DNA from: Prevotella sp.
GTDB lineage: Bacteria > Bacteroidota > Bacteroidia > Bacteroidales > Bacteroidaceae
NCBI GenBank assembly: GCA_017619755.1
Contig: JAFZRU010000047.1
Coordinates: forward strand, 1 to 64,000
Reading direction: 5' to 3'
Length of the DNA: 64,000 nt
In this document: positions 45,100-54,673 of the stretch, piece after piece
How the letters are laid out: each line of letters starts with the position of its first letter
Numbering within the stretch: the stretch's first letter is position 1
The notes under the pieces: model-generated
Seen by the model: the letters and a program-made list of their open reading frames with translations, nothing else
Databases searched by the model: none
Told to the model about the DNA's origin: nothing
Program-made: the position numbers and the translations under genes

Positions 45100-45900
45100 A
45101 TGAACATATTTCTGAAGACAGAGGACGAGATAGAGCTGATGCGGCGGGCCAACCGGCTGGTAGGCCTCACGCTCGCCGAATTGGCACAACATGTGAAACC
45201 TGGTGTGACCACGCAGCAACTCGACAAGATTGCTGGCGAGTTCATACGCGACCACGGAGCGACGCCCACCTTCAAGGGGTTCCCCAACCCCTACGGTGGG
45301 CCGTTCCCCGCCAACATTTGCACGTCGGTCAACGACGTGGTGGTGCATGGCGTTCCCGGTGCCTCCACCGTGCTCAAGGATGGCGACATCATCTCCATCG
45401 ACTGCGGCACGTTGCTTGACGGCTATAACGGCGACTCGTGCTACACGTTCTACGTGGGCGAGGTGAGTGCTGAGGTGAGACGCCTGTGTGTCACCACCTA
45501 TGAGGCTCTTTACAAGGCCATCGATGTGGCCGTCGCCGGAAACCGCGTTGGCGACATCGGCGCCACGGTGCAGGACTACTGCCAGGAGCGTGGTTACGGC
45601 ATCGTTCGAGAGCTGACCGGCCATGGCATCGGTCGCAAGATGCACGAGGACCCCATGGTGCCCAACTATGGACGCCACGGCAACGGCCCCCTGTTGAAGG
45701 CGGGCATGTGCATCGCCATCGAGCCAATGGTGACCATGGGCAACAAGGCCATCTACTTGGACGATGACAAATGGACGGTGCACACACGCGACGGGTTACC
45801 CGCGGCACACTACGAGCACACGATTGCCATCAGAAGGGGCAAGTCGGAAATTTTGTCTTCTTTCGAGGAAATAGAGTCAATAGTAGGAAAAATCAGTTAG
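45100..45900 (+). CDS. map: Type I methionine aminopeptidase
   Basis: A 266-residue cytosolic metalloenzyme that removes the first methionine. I chose ATG 45100 over a TTG nine bases upstream that overlaps secY. Metal ligands fall in [20 protein letters not shown] (two aspartates), [18 protein letters not shown] (histidine) and the two later glutamates (IAIEPM and YEHTIAI regions). It sits between secY and infA as in most bacteria. Confidence 0.97.
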   Translation: MNIFLKTEDEIELMRRANRLVGLTLAELAQHVKPGVTTQQLDKIAGEFIRDHGATPTFKGFPNPYGGPFPANICTSVNDVVVHGVPGASTVLKDGDIISIDCGTLLDGYNGDSCYTFYVGEVSAEVRRLCVTTYEALYKAIDVAVAGNRVGDIGATVQDYCQERGYGIVRELTGHGIGRKMHEDPMVPNYGRHGNGPLLKAGMCIAIEPMVTMGNKAIYLDDDKWTVHTRDGLPAAHYEHTIAIRRGKSEILSSFEEIESIVGKIS

Positions 45901-45904
45901 CAAT

Positions 45905-46123
45905 ATGGCAAAGCAAGCTGCAATAGAGCAGGACGGCACCATCGTGGAGGCTCTCTCCAACGCGATGTTTCGTGTCGAGTTAGAGAATGGATGTCCCATC
46001 ACGGCCCACATCTCGGGCAAGATGAGAATGCACTACATCAAGATTTTGCCCGGCGACAAGGTGAAGGTGGAGATGAGCCCCTACGACCTTACGAAGGGAA
46101 GGATAGTGTTTAGATACAAATAA
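45905..46123 (+). CDS. infA: Translation initiation factor IF-1
   Basis: A 72-residue OB-fold protein that blocks the A site during initiation. [20 protein letters not shown] and [16 protein letters not shown] are conserved. It starts 4 bases after map. Confidence 0.98.
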   Translation: MAKQAAIEQDGTIVEALSNAMFRVELENGCPITAHISGKMRMHYIKILPGDKVKVEMSPYDLTKGRIVFRYK

Positions 46124-46133
46124 TACGTGAGTT

Positions 46134-46250
46134 ATGAAGACAAGAGCATCAATCAAGAAGCGCACTCCCGAATGCAAGATCGTACGTCGCAAGGGTCGCC
46201 TTTTTGTCATCAACAAGAAGAACCCTAAGTACAAGCTTCGCCAAGGGTAA
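46134..46250 (+). CDS. rpmJ: 50S ribosomal protein bL36 (zinc-free form)
   Basis: A 38-residue protein read directly: [20 protein letters not shown], then [18 protein letters not shown] and TAA. Only one cysteine remains, so it is the zinc-independent type usual in Bacteroidota. Confidence 0.96.
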   Translation: MKTRASIKKRTPECKIVRRKGRLFVINKKNPKYKLRQG

Positions 46251-46311
46251 GCATCAACTGGGCTACAGGCCCATTAACCAATCAAACTTTTTTTAATCAT
46301 CAAACAGTAAA

Positions 46312-46692
46312 ATGGCAATAAGAATTGTTGGAGTAGATTTGCCCCAGAACAAGCGTGGCGAAATCGCATTGACCTACATCTACGGAATAGGTCGAAGTAG
46401 TTCAGCAAAGATATTGGACAAGGCTGGCGTAAGCCGTGACCTGAAGGTCAACGAGTGGTCTGACGACCAGGCAGCTAAAATCCGTGAGATCATCGGCGCT
46501 GAGTACAAAGTTGAAGGTGACCTCCGCTCGGAGGTTCAAATGAACATCAAGCGTCTCATGGACATCGGCTGCTACCGTGGCGTGAGACACCGCAACGGTC
46601 TTCCTGTGCGCGGACAAAGCACGAAGAACAACGCTCGCACTCGTAAAGGAAAGAAGAAGACTGTCGCTAACAAGAAAAAGGCTACCAAGTAA
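46312..46692 (+). CDS. rpsM: 30S ribosomal protein uS13
   Basis: A 126-residue head protein that contacts the P-site t[23 protein letters not shown] and [20 protein letters not shown] are conserved, with a basic tail. Confidence 0.97.
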   Translation: MAIRIVGVDLPQNKRGEIALTYIYGIGRSSSAKILDKAGVSRDLKVNEWSDDQAAKIREIIGAEYKVEGDLRSEVQMNIKRLMDIGCYRGVRHRNGLPVRGQSTKNNARTRKGKKKTVANKKKATK

Positions 46693-46713
46693 TCAAAAAG
46701 AATCGTTTAGATC

Positions 46714-47103
46714 ATGGCAAAGAAAACAGTCACTTCGAAAAAGAGAAATGTCAAGGTGGATGCTCTCGGACAGTTGCACGTCCACAGTTCTTTCAACAAT
46801 ATTATCGTTACATTGGCCAACGGCGAGGGTCAGGTCATCTCATGGTCGTCTGCCGGAAAGATGGGCTTCCGTGGCTCGAAGAAGAATACTCCGTACGCCG
46901 CCCAAATGGCCGCAGAGGACTGCGCAAAGGTTGCGTTCGACCTCGGTTTGCGCAAGGTGAAGGCTTACGTCAAGGGCCCCGGAAACGGTCGTGAGTCCGC
47001 CATCCGTGCCGTCCACGGTGCCGGCATCGAAGTGGTGGAGATTGTTGATGTCACCCCGCTGCCTCACAACGGCTGCCGTCCCCCGAAGCGCCGTCGCGTG
47101 TAA
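46714..47103 (+). CDS. rpsK: 30S ribosomal protein uS11
   Basis: A 129-residue platform protein. [40 protein letters not shown] and [15 protein letters not shown] are near invariant. Confidence 0.98.
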   Translation: MAKKTVTSKKRNVKVDALGQLHVHSSFNNIIVTLANGEGQVISWSSAGKMGFRGSKKNTPYAAQMAAEDCAKVAFDLGLRKVKAYVKGPGNGRESAIRAVHGAGIEVVEIVDVTPLPHNGCRPPKRRRV

Positions 47104-47166
47104 CATTTCATCGCCCGCGCCCTTCTGATGGCCGGGCATATCCAAACAAGATACATTTTCAATAGT

Positions 47167-47772
47167 ATGGCAAGATATATAGGACCGAAATCAAAAATTG
47201 CGCGCCGCTTCGGAGAACCGATCTTCGGCGCCGACAAAGTTTTGTCCAGGAGAAACTTCCCTCCTGGACAGCATGGCAACAACCGTCGCCGCAAGCAGTC
47301 GGAGTATGCTGTCATGTTGGCAGAGAAGCAAAAGGCCAAGTACACCTACGGCGTGCTTGAGCGCCAGTTCCGCAACATGTTTGAGAAGGCCGCCAAGGCT
47401 GAAGGCATCACTGGTGAGGTGCTCCTTCAGAATTTGGAGAGCCGTCTCGACAACGTGGTGTTCCGCATGGGCATCGCCCCAACTCGCGCTGCTGCCCGCC
47501 AATTGGTGAGCCACAAGCACATCGTCGTTGATGGGCAGGTGGTCAACATTCCTTCATATTCAGTTAAGCCCGGACAAGTGGTGGGCGTGCGTGAGAAGGC
47601 CAAGTCCCTCGAAGTGATCGAGGCCTCCCTCGCAGGGTTCAACCACAGCAAGTATGCCTGGATTGAGTGGGACGAGAGCTCCAAGAGCGGCAAGTACCTG
47701 CACAAGCCGGACCGTGCTGACATTCCCGAGCAAATCAAGGAGCAGTTAATCGTTGAGTTGTACTCCAAATAA
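47167..47772 (+). CDS. rpsD: 30S ribosomal protein uS4
   Basis: A 201-residue assembly protein. The start is [20 protein letters not shown] at 47167; the frame from 47128 adds unconserved residues. The S4 RNA-binding domain ([20 protein letters not shown]) is intact. In E. coli S4 represses the alpha operon. Confidence 0.97.
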   Translation: MARYIGPKSKIARRFGEPIFGADKVLSRRNFPPGQHGNNRRRKQSEYAVMLAEKQKAKYTYGVLERQFRNMFEKAAKAEGITGEVLLQNLESRLDNVVFRMGIAPTRAAARQLVSHKHIVVDGQVVNIPSYSVKPGQVVGVREKAKSLEVIEASLAGFNHSKYAWIEWDESSKSGKYLHKPDRADIPEQIKEQLIVELYSK

Positions 47773-47783
47773 TCATTAAATTA

Positions 47784-48773
47784 ATGGCGATATTAGCATT
47801 TCAAAAACCCGACAAAGTCGTAATGTTGGAGGCGAACGATAAGTTCGGTAAGTTCGAATTCCGTCCTCTCGAGCCAGGCTTTGGCGTTACCATCGGCAAC
47901 GCCTTGAGGCGAATTCTTCTCTCCTCCCTCGAGGGCTATGCCATCAACACCATCAAGATTGGTGGCGTTGAGCACGAGTTCTCGTCGGTGCCCGGAGTGA
48001 AGGAGGATGTGACCAACATTATCTTGAATCTCAAGCAAGTGAGGTTCAAGCAAGTAGTAGAAGAATTCGAGAATGAGAAAGTTAGTATCACCGTGGAGAA
48101 TTCCACAGAATTCAAGGCTGGTGATATAACCAAGTATCTGACTGGATTTGAAGTGTTAAACCCAGATTTGGTGATTTGTCATTTGGATGTCAAAGCGTCG
48201 ATGCAGCTCGACATAACCATCAACAAGGGTCGTGGCTACGTTCCTGCTGATGAGAACCGCGATTTCTGCACCGATGTCAACGTAATACCAATCGATTCTA
48301 TCTACACCCCAATCCGCAACGTCAGGTATTCTGTAGAGCCCTACCGTGTCGAGCAGAAGACTGACTACGACAAACTCGTATTAGAGGTGTCGACGGATGG
48401 TTCCATTCACCCGAAGGATGCGCTCAAGGAGGCTGCGAAGATCTTGATCCACCACTTCATGCTCTTCTCGGACGAGAAGATCACGCTGGAGAGTCCCGAG
48501 ACCAACGGCAACCAGGAGTTCGACGAGGAGGTGCTTCACATGCGTCAACTGCTCAAGACCAAGCTTGTGGAGATGAACCTCAGTGTTCGTGCTCTCAACT
48601 GCTTGAAGGCAGCCGACGTGGAGACGCTTGGCGACTTGGTGCAGTTCAACAAGACCGACCTGCTCAAGTTCCGCAACTTCGGCAAGAAATCGCTTTCAGA
48701 GCTTGATGATTTGCTCGAGAGTCTGAATCTTTCGTTTGGAACCGATATTTCAAAGTACAAACTTGAAAAGTAA
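47784..48773 (+). CDS. rpoA: RNA polymerase alpha subunit
   Basis: A 329-residue protein. The N-terminal domain ([20 protein letters not shown]) drives dimer and core assembly. The C-terminal domain (about 255-320, [20 protein letters not shown]-type helix-hairpin-helix, read here with [16 protein letters not shown]) binds upstream DNA and activators. It starts 11 bases after rpsD. Confidence 0.98.
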   Translation: MAILAFQKPDKVVMLEANDKFGKFEFRPLEPGFGVTIGNALRRILLSSLEGYAINTIKIGGVEHEFSSVPGVKEDVTNIILNLKQVRFKQVVEEFENEKVSITVENSTEFKAGDITKYLTGFEVLNPDLVICHLDVKASMQLDITINKGRGYVPADENRDFCTDVNVIPIDSIYTPIRNVRYSVEPYRVEQKTDYDKLVLEVSTDGSIHPKDALKEAAKILIHHFMLFSDEKITLESPETNGNQEFDEEVLHMRQLLKTKLVEMNLSVRALNCLKAADVETLGDLVQFNKTDLLKFRNFGKKSLSELDDLLESLNLSFGTDISKYKLEK

Positions 48774-48781
48774 AACGAAAA

Positions 48782-49273
48782 ATGAGACACAATAAGAAAT
48801 TCAATCATTTGAGTCGTACTGCAGACCACCGCAGCGCCATGTTGGCCAACATGACCATTTCGCTGATCATGCACAAAAGAATCACTACGACTCTGGCCAA
48901 GGCCAAGGCGCTGAAGAAATACGCCGAGCCGCTGATCACCCGCTGCAAGGACGATTCCACGCACTCACGTCGTGTCGTCTTCAGCTATCTTCAGAACAAG
49001 GAGGCCCTCAAGGAACTCTACGGGCCCGTTGCCGAGAAAGTGGGCGACCGCCCCGGTGGCTACACCCGCATCATCAAACTCGGTCACCGTTTGGGTGATG
49101 GTGCTCAGACCTGCTTCATCGAGCTTGTTGACTTCGACGAGAACATGGCCAAGACCCCGAAGGCTGCCAAGAAGACACGCCGCAGCCGCAGGTCTTCAGC
49201 AAAGGCAGAGAACGCCGCAGAGGCCACTCCCGCCGCAGAGGCCGCTCCCGCAGAGGAGACAGCAGCTGAGTAA
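48782..49273 (+). CDS. rplQ: 50S ribosomal protein bL17
   Basis: A 163-residue protein near the tunnel exit. [20 protein letters not shown] starts the conserved 120-residue core. A 40-residue extension follows, first basic ([10 protein letters not shown]) then alanine/glutamate-rich ([15 protein letters not shown]), as in other Bacteroidota. Last gene of the block. Confidence 0.97.
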   Translation: MRHNKKFNHLSRTADHRSAMLANMTISLIMHKRITTTLAKAKALKKYAEPLITRCKDDSTHSRRVVFSYLQNKEALKELYGPVAEKVGDRPGGYTRIIKLGHRLGDGAQTCFIELVDFDENMAKTPKAAKKTRRSRRSSAKAENAAEATPAAEAAPAEETAAE

Positions 49274-49298
49274 TCACCATTAACTTCATATCAGGAAG

Positions 49299-49324
49299 CC
49301 CCCGGCAATGCTGTCGGGGGTTTT
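49299..49324 (+). terminator. Terminator of the ribosomal block
   Basis: CCCCCGGCA-atgc-TGTCGGGGG followed by TTTT, 25 bases after rplQ. Confidence 0.9.
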
Positions 49325-49450
49325 CTGGCTCATGTCGTCTTCTCCGAACTAAATGATGAGCGTGTCTTTTAAAAACTTTTTCATCTCCAGTTTTCCTATC
49401 CCATTTTATATTCTTCTAATATAGAAATTTTTCTTCTATCTTTTCAAAGA

Positions 49451-49476
49451 AAAGGCCACCTATTGGTGGCTTTTTT
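49451..49476. terminator. Bidirectional terminator at the end of the kinase operon
   Basis: GCCACC-tatt-GGTGGC with A residues on one side and six T residues on the other. It lies at the stop codon of the minus-strand gene. Confidence 0.8.
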
Positions 49477-50033
49477 CATAGAAATTCGAAGCCCACTCCT
49501 TTTTTCTTTCCACAGACGTATGCGATGGGCGCACGACCTTCTTGGACGAGATGGTCAAGATAGAGAGGCTCTCCTTCTATCACTAAGCTACACTGAAATG
49601 TGTCACCAGGGTGGAGGCGGGTCTTCTCTGATGCCACCACGCGAAAGTCGAGACCTCCCATATATTCAATGTCGCAGATCCTCCCCGGCAACCAAATGAG
49701 ACGTACACGGTCACCGGGATGAAGTTCTTCTGTCACGCTGAGCCTGCGGCTATACACGGGGTCGCTCTGCTGCTCTTCTGGCAGCATGGCGTTTTGATGA
49801 TACTCATTCCAGTCGTGATATCCTAAGAATTTTGCCAGGATGTTCAACGTGCTGCTGCGTGGCTGCCCCCCATTGGAAAGGTAGCCCCAAAGACGCTTCA
49901 GTGTTGTGGCACTTAGCATAATATGAAGCCGTGCATAAATACGTTTGCTAAGATAGTCAAAGTCTCGGGGGGTCTGCATTTGGCAAGCCAACGCATTCTC
50001 TATGTCTCTCCGAAGTTTCTCTATTTCATTCAT
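49476..50033 (-). CDS. Hypothetical regulator-like protein, kinase partner
   Basis: A 185-residue cytosolic protein. The N-terminal 75 residues (IEKLRRDIENALACQMQTPR, FDYLSKRIYARLHIMLSATT, LKRLWGYLSNGG, LAKFLGYHDWNEY) are a module I have seen at the start of many Bacteroidota proteins and that looks like a helix-turn-helix. The C-terminal half has two beta-rich segments around LHPGDRVRLIWLPGRICDIE and HPGDTFQCSLVIEGEPLYLD that resemble each other. The start at 50033 overlaps the kinase stop as ATGA; an ATG 18 bases upstream is also possible. It is probably regulatory and translated with the kinase. Confidence 0.7.
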   Translation of the reverse strand: MNEIEKLRRDIENALACQMQTPRDFDYLSKRIYARLHIMLSATTLKRLWGYLSNGGQPRSSTLNILAKFLGYHDWNEYHQNAMLPEEQQSDPVYSRRLSVTEELHPGDRVRLIWLPGRICDIEYMGGLDFRVVASEKTRLHPGDTFQCSLVIEGEPLYLDHLVQEGRAPIAYVCGKKKGVGFEFL

Positions 50034-51364
50034 CTTATCACCGTTTTCCATTTTTTTGAAGCGAGATCTTTTTGATGCTGGTTCAAGGCAATCATTATTT
50101 CGACGATTTCATTTTCTTCAAACTTCCCCCTCAAGGTCTCTTGATATTTTATTTTCGCTTTATCCAAAACCGCATTGTTTTCGACAATCCCGATATACAT
50201 TTCAGGATTGATTTCTTTATAAATCATCGTGCCAAATTTCCACATCGCCTCATCCACAACTAAAAAGCCTTTTTGCTTGGCATCATCAATTCGCTGTTTT
50301 CGCTCGGATTCGACTTTTTCCTTTTCTTGCATCCGGATGTTTTCATTGGTCAAAATCGTCAAGCTGTCTGTTAGTTTCTTGACAGTTTTTCGCTGTGCAG
50401 ATTGCTCGTTTTTTGCCAACCGGGTTTCCTCCTCCAAAATGGTCATCTTTATCCGTTGTGCATCCATTTCCTTGTCCTGTGATTCCAACAACATTTGCTG
50501 GCTTTGGGTGATTTGGCGTTGGATATGCCATTGCCAAGCCATCCAACCTACAGTGGCCATCAACAGAAGGAAAGGAAGTGATATGGTGAAGAATAACATG
50601 CGCATCCGTCTCTTTTTGAACCTCTGGATGTCATCCCTTATTTCATCTACATTCTGGTATCGTTCCTCTGCCGGTCTAAGGCATCTTTTGATTACCTTCT
50701 GATAAATGCCTCCAAGATTCATCTGCCCAAGTATGATTCCCAAACTATATATATCGTTCCGAACATCGGCTTTCGAATATTGCTTCTGTTCCGGAGACAT
50801 GTACTTGGGTGTGCCAGCAGGCTGTTTGAACACACAATGGCTATCTGAGTCCGCAAGACCAAAATCCACCAGTTTGATATGACCACCATTGGCTGTCACC
50901 ATAATGTTCGAAGGTTTGAGGTCTCTGTGTATGATACCCTTGGCGTGGATATGTTTCACGGCCTCCAAAAGTTCTTCTGCCATTCTTCTACGTTGGTGAA
51001 GCAAAGTGTTTCTTTTGGCCAATACTGTTGCTAAGGTTTGACCCTCCACATACTCCATCACGATGCATTCTCCCAAACCATCAACGCTCTCCAGTCCGAC
51101 AACCGTCACGATGGCAGGATGTTGCAACTGGGTCATCAACTCAAATTCTTTTCGTAGTCGTTGTCGGAAGTTTTCTTGTTGGGCCAATTCTGGACGCAAT
51201 GATTTTAGCAACCACCATCGTCCATAGCGTTTAGCTTTTGCCACTACATTTATTTCCGATTCATGGATGATTTCCATATCGGTGAAAGTGCGGCTAATCC
51301 CTTCAAAAGAATCAATGATATAGCCAGAGTCTGAAGAGTCGAAAAGGTCGTTCATAATGTTCAA
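50030..51364 (-). CDS. Membrane Ser/Thr protein kinase
   Basis: A 444-residue protein. The kinase domain covers about 28-250: the ATP-site lysine is in RWWLLKSL (K54), the catalytic loop is HRDLKPSN (146-153), the metal loop VDFGLAD (DFG at 167-169), and the activation segment ends GTPKYMSPEQ (184-193). The glycine-rich loop is not recognisable. One membrane segment (about 257-279, LFFTISLPFLLLMATVGWMA) follows, then a coiled coil (about 283-365, rich in Q, E and K) and a C-terminal domain of about 80 residues outside the membrane. This is the Hanks-type receptor plan without PASTA domains. It is divergent from a cluster of exported proteins, which it probably serves. Confidence 0.88.
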   Translation of the reverse strand: MNIMNDLFDSSDSGYIIDSFEGISRTFTDMEIIHESEINVVAKAKRYGRWWLLKSLRPELAQQENFRQRLRKEFELMTQLQHPAIVTVVGLESVDGLGECIVMEYVEGQTLATVLAKRNTLLHQRRRMAEELLEAVKHIHAKGIIHRDLKPSNIMVTANGGHIKLVDFGLADSDSHCVFKQPAGTPKYMSPEQKQYSKADVRNDIYSLGIILGQMNLGGIYQKVIKRCLRPAEERYQNVDEIRDDIQRFKKRRMRMLFFTISLPFLLLMATVGWMAWQWHIQRQITQSQQMLLESQDKEMDAQRIKMTILEEETRLAKNEQSAQRKTVKKLTDSLTILTNENIRMQEKEKVESERKQRIDDAKQKGFLVVDEAMWKFGTMIYKEINPEMYIGIVENNAVLDKAKIKYQETLRGKFEENEIVEIMIALNQHQKDLASKKWKTVIR

Positions 51365-51391
51365 GTTAATCTTACTCTACTTTGGTATTCA

Positions 51392-51399
51392 CAAATATA
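51392..51399 (-). promoter_or_regulatory. -7 box of the kinase operon
   Basis: TATATTTG (complement of 51392-51399), 27 bases before the kinase ATG. Confidence 0.6.
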
Positions 51400-51554
51400 A
51401 TAATGTGGCTTTTATTCGATTTTTCCGTGCGGAAAGGTTTCCTATCCTCTTTTCTTACTGCGAAGATAGTACATTTATGTTAAACCGCCAATTAATTTTG
51501 CCATAAAAAATGAAAAGAACCAATTTGGACTAATCTACATCTGCATAAAATAGT

Positions 51555-51622
51555 TATTTTTGCCGCAATGTAAAAAAAACAGCTCACAATGAAACAACTT
51601 TCAAAAACTTTTGCTATCTTTG
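51555..51622 (+). promoter_or_regulatory. Two possible promoters of the exported-protein cluster
   Basis: TATTTTTG (51555-51562) with TTTG at 51524-51527, and TATCTTTG (51615-51622). Both point right. The first would place the inverted repeat at 51580 inside the transcript. The leader to the first gene is then about 370 or 310 bases. Confidence 0.55.
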
Positions 51623-51943
51623 CAAATGCGGAAGTGAGAAATCCTTCCCTACGGCCATCTGCGTATGCGGGTGGCAGACATCGAGGAGAGCAAACAGGCT
51701 TTTACCCGTCTGAGAATCTGGAAAATTCAAGTGAAAGGGGAAAAAGACTGAAAGCTGTTCCTCCTGTAGAATGTATCTACCGTGTTCCCAAGAATGCGGC
51801 TCATATACATACCTACAGGTGTGAGCTGATTTTCATTCTTTCTTTCACGGGTATTCCAGAACCTTCAGACGAGGAATGTCATGAAGGCCCACACCTCTTG
51901 TGTTGTGAAAATAATCTTAAATGTTAATGCAACAACCAGCTTA
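51570..51943 (+). ncRNA. Long folded-looking leader, possible cis-regulatory or independent RNA
   Basis: CAGCTCAC (51580-51587) pairs perfectly with GTGAGCTG (51821-51828), closing a 250-base region. Inside are GGAAG/CTTCC near 51630-51648, a 9-base-pair stem GCCATCTGC/GCGGGTGGC (51654-51675) with wobbles, an AGAC/GTCT pair, and a CTGTAG/CTAC hairpin. A 112-codon frame (51589-51927) crosses it, but its ATG lies before the second promoter and the product has no exported or known features. I favour RNA. Confidence 0.4.
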
Positions 51944-52462
51944 ATGAAGAAAAAAATGATGAAAATAAACGCATTCATATTGGTGCTGGCTACCTTGATG
52001 GTCTCACCACATGTCTCTTTTGCCCAACCTAATGCATCATTACAAGATATAAGGGTGGAATGTCTTGGCGTGGAACATGATGGTTCTCAGACACTTCTTG
52101 TACAGGGAATGGGGCATAACAAGGCCGATGCCAAGGAACAAGCCAAAAAAAACGCTGTCATGGCGGTGCTCTTCATTGGAGTGAGAAGCGGACTTGGCGG
52201 ATGTGAAATTAGACCCTTGATAACAGAAGTTAATGCCAGAGAAAAATATGCACGTTATTTCGACATCTTCTTTATGGACAAAGGAGAATATGTCAACTAT
52301 GTGTCAATGGAAGACACACGACCACACAGCCAAACAAAGAAAAAAGGAAAGGAACAAAGAAAAATCACTATTACCGTACGCGTTCTGAGAAGCCAACTTG
52401 CTGAAAGATTGCAAAACGATGGCATCCTAAACGAGGAGAAATCCAACATTGAATATTATTAA
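51944..52462 (+). CDS. Exported protein, LPP20/FlgP-like, paralogue of 54098 gene
   Basis: A 172-residue protein. The start at 51944 gives a signal peptide ending SFAQP. The block LLVQGMGHNKADAKEQAKKN AVMAVLF has the spacing (V.G.G.....DA...AK..A) of LPP20/FlgP-type envelope proteins. YARYFDIFFMDKGEYVNYVS follows, and a conserved ITVRVLRSQLAERLQNDGIL ends it. The protein at 54098 shares this order of blocks. First gene of a nine-gene same-strand cluster; 17 bases before the next gene. Confidence 0.7.
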   Translation: MKKKMMKINAFILVLATLMVSPHVSFAQPNASLQDIRVECLGVEHDGSQTLLVQGMGHNKADAKEQAKKNAVMAVLFIGVRSGLGGCEIRPLITEVNAREKYARYFDIFFMDKGEYVNYVSMEDTRPHSQTKKKGKEQRKITITVRVLRSQLAERLQNDGILNEEKSNIEYY

Positions 52463-52479
52463 CCAAACATATCAACATT

Positions 52480-54081
52480 ATGAAAAAATCGTTAGTTTTA
52501 TTGGCTATACTCTCTTTTTTTGGAGCAGCCAAAGCACAGGATGAATCCAACATGCTCACTACAAGGGCAACATCACTTACAAGAGAATACCTGCGGCCAT
52601 CACTCACCAGAATTTATCTCGTTGATGGCTCATCGAATGCAATGGCGGGGGTAAAAGCCATGGAAGATGTGGCACAGAAGAATATGAAGTTTGACATCAA
52701 TCTCATTGAAAGCCGTATCTTTCAAATGAATGCCATACCCGAAAACGCCAACAAGGCACAACGTGACTTGCATGTGAAAGCAACTGCGGAAAAAATCATA
52801 AGAGAGAAGAAAATTGGCAATCAAGTGATGAAGGTATGGTTTCCCGAATTTATCAATGGTAGTTATTCTGTGGAAAAACTACTGCAACGAGGGCAATATG
52901 CAGCCACCGACAATGACGTGCTAAAGCAAAACGCCAGTGCCAGACAAAGTTTGATGTACGAACTGGGAGAGAAACTAATAGACCGCTCATACGTCATTTT
53001 TTATTTTGTGCAGGACAAAACACGAAATAACGACCCTCAAGTTTCTTACATTCCCTATGTTTACAAACTCGATTTCAACGAACTGGTTCGGACCAATTTC
53101 TATAACAACTATTTCAATGTGAAGGATGGTATCGATCAGTGTGAATTCCCTCTCAAATTCATCACCAACGCACATGATGGAGAAATCAAAACCATCAGTA
53201 ATTTTAGTGAGGATGATGACGAGGAAATCTTCACCAGAATTCGCAAAGTAGCAGATTTTCAGGCCAAGGTGCCAATCATCGCAACCCACCCTGTCAGGGC
53301 AAAGATTGGCATAAAAGAAGGTGTGAAGAAAGGTAAACGATACGTGGCAATGGAGAACAAACAGATGGAGAATGGCAGCATCATCTCAAGGAGAATAGCC
53401 ACGCTTAGAGCCGGGTCAGTGGCAGACAACGACAAGAGAGCCACTGGCGACAGTCAAGACCTCTCCAGCTTCTTTTACATCAAGGGAAGCCCCGTGCATG
53501 AAGGAATGACATTGGTGGAGAACCCAGACTTCGGTACGTCCATTGAGGCACAATACAATCTCTCTGAAATCAGCGCAACTTTGGCACTACGTATTTCCGG
53601 CACCAAAGGCTCGTTTATTTATCTCAAAGCGGGTATGGTGAACAATGAAGATGGCAAGATGATGAAAGTGCATGCCGTAACAAAAGGGGACAAAAACAAT
53701 TACAAGGAGGAGAATGTCAACGTACTGAAAGCAGGTCTCGGACTTGGTTGTGAGTTGAATTTCGGAAGAATGTTCTGTTTCACACCATGCATCGGTGGTG
53801 GCATTCTATGGCCTTTAGGAGCCCAAAAACTCAACATCGAAGGAGGTTCTGTTACTGTAGAAGACAAAACATCAGTGGAATCCTATTATGTGGAGGGGGC
53901 TGTGAGACTTGGCTACTATATGACTCGTAACATCCAAATCTTTGGCGAAATCGGCTATAACCTCTATCTACTTGGTGATGAATTCAAGTATATGCGGGAT
54001 TGGTATTCAAAAGAAGAGAATATTGAGGCAAAAGACCCTATGGCCATACGCCTTGGAGGAGGTATCAAAATCTGTTTCTAA
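52480..54081 (+). CDS. Exported protein with C-terminal outer-membrane barrel
   Basis: A 533-residue protein with a signal peptide (MKKSLVLLAILSFFGAAKAQ). Residues about 25-330 are an unrecognised soluble domain: LRPSLTRIYLVDGSSNAMAG, MYELGEKLIDRSYVIFYFVQ, YIPYVYKLDFNELVRTNFYN. From about 355 the pattern turns to amphipathic strands, with GLGLGCELNFGRMFCFTPCI, YYVEGAVRLGYYMTRNIQIF and the ending AIRLGGGIKICF, a terminal phenylalanine as in outer-membrane barrels. It may anchor a complex formed with the products around it. It starts 17 bases after the first gene and ends 16 before the third. Confidence 0.75.
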   Translation: MKKSLVLLAILSFFGAAKAQDESNMLTTRATSLTREYLRPSLTRIYLVDGSSNAMAGVKAMEDVAQKNMKFDINLIESRIFQMNAIPENANKAQRDLHVKATAEKIIREKKIGNQVMKVWFPEFINGSYSVEKLLQRGQYAATDNDVLKQNASARQSLMYELGEKLIDRSYVIFYFVQDKTRNNDPQVSYIPYVYKLDFNELVRTNFYNNYFNVKDGIDQCEFPLKFITNAHDGEIKTISNFSEDDDEEIFTRIRKVADFQAKVPIIATHPVRAKIGIKEGVKKGKRYVAMENKQMENGSIISRRIATLRAGSVADNDKRATGDSQDLSSFFYIKGSPVHEGMTLVENPDFGTSIEAQYNLSEISATLALRISGTKGSFIYLKAGMVNNEDGKMMKVHAVTKGDKNNYKEENVNVLKAGLGLGCELNFGRMFCFTPCIGGGILWPLGAQKLNIEGGSVTVEDKTSVESYYVEGAVRLGYYMTRNIQIFGEIGYNLYLLGDEFKYMRDWYSKEENIEAKDPMAIRLGGGIKICF

Positions 54082-54097
54082 TAAAATGTGGAAAGTT

Positions 54098-54589
54098 ATG
54101 AAAAAAATAGTGACATTATGCATCCTTTTCACCATGATTGCCTGCGTTGCTGCCATAGCCGGAGGGAAAAAGACAAAAGAATATAGATATGAAATAGTTC
54201 CTATGGGCGTAGGAAGCCAAGGAACCACACTGATAAAAGTATATTCGTATGCTAAAAGCGAAAAAGCAGCAGTGGAACTTGCAAAAGAGAATGCCGTTCA
54301 TGGTGTGATGTTCAAAGGAGTGGTAGGGGGGAATGGCTCCTCCGCTCAGCCACCTCTTGTAAAACCTGAAGAGAAAGAAATGCATCAAGACTTCTTCTAC
54401 GACTTCTTCGAGAATGGTACATATTTACAATATGTCAGTTTGTCTTCTGATGGAATAGTGTCCTCAAACGACAGACTAAAAGTGGGAAACCTATATAAAA
54501 TAGGTATCATTGTGTCTGTCAACAAAGCCGAATTAAGAAAATATCTTGAGAACGAAGGGGTCATCAAGAAATTTGGTTCCATATTTTAA
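54098..54589 (+). CDS. Exported protein, LPP20/FlgP-like, paralogue of 51944 gene
   Basis: A 163-residue protein; the start at 54098 gives a signal (MKKIVTLCILFTMIACVAAI) that includes a cysteine but not a clean lipobox. The order of blocks equals the protein at 51944: LIKVYSYAKSEKAAVELAKE then NAVHGVMFKGV, a DFFYDFFENGTYLQYVSLSS block, and KIGIIVSVNKAELRKYLENE near the end. The two flank the barrel-protein gene. Identity by eye is modest, so the duplication is old. Confidence 0.7.
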   Translation: MKKIVTLCILFTMIACVAAIAGGKKTKEYRYEIVPMGVGSQGTTLIKVYSYAKSEKAAVELAKENAVHGVMFKGVVGGNGSSAQPPLVKPEEKEMHQDFFYDFFENGTYLQYVSLSSDGIVSSNDRLKVGNLYKIGIIVSVNKAELRKYLENEGVIKKFGSIF

Positions 54590-54673
54590 TTCAGCGATGA
54601 AGGAAAACCCAAGCTTGATTGAACTATATTGAGAGAAAACTATCTATAAAACGACTTTTAAAAACGAAACAGA

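Noticed and set aside
51589-51927. 112-codon plus-strand frame before the exported-protein cluster
   Set aside because: Its ATG lies upstream of one of the promoter boxes, there is no ribosome site or signal peptide, and the stretch looks more like folded RNA.
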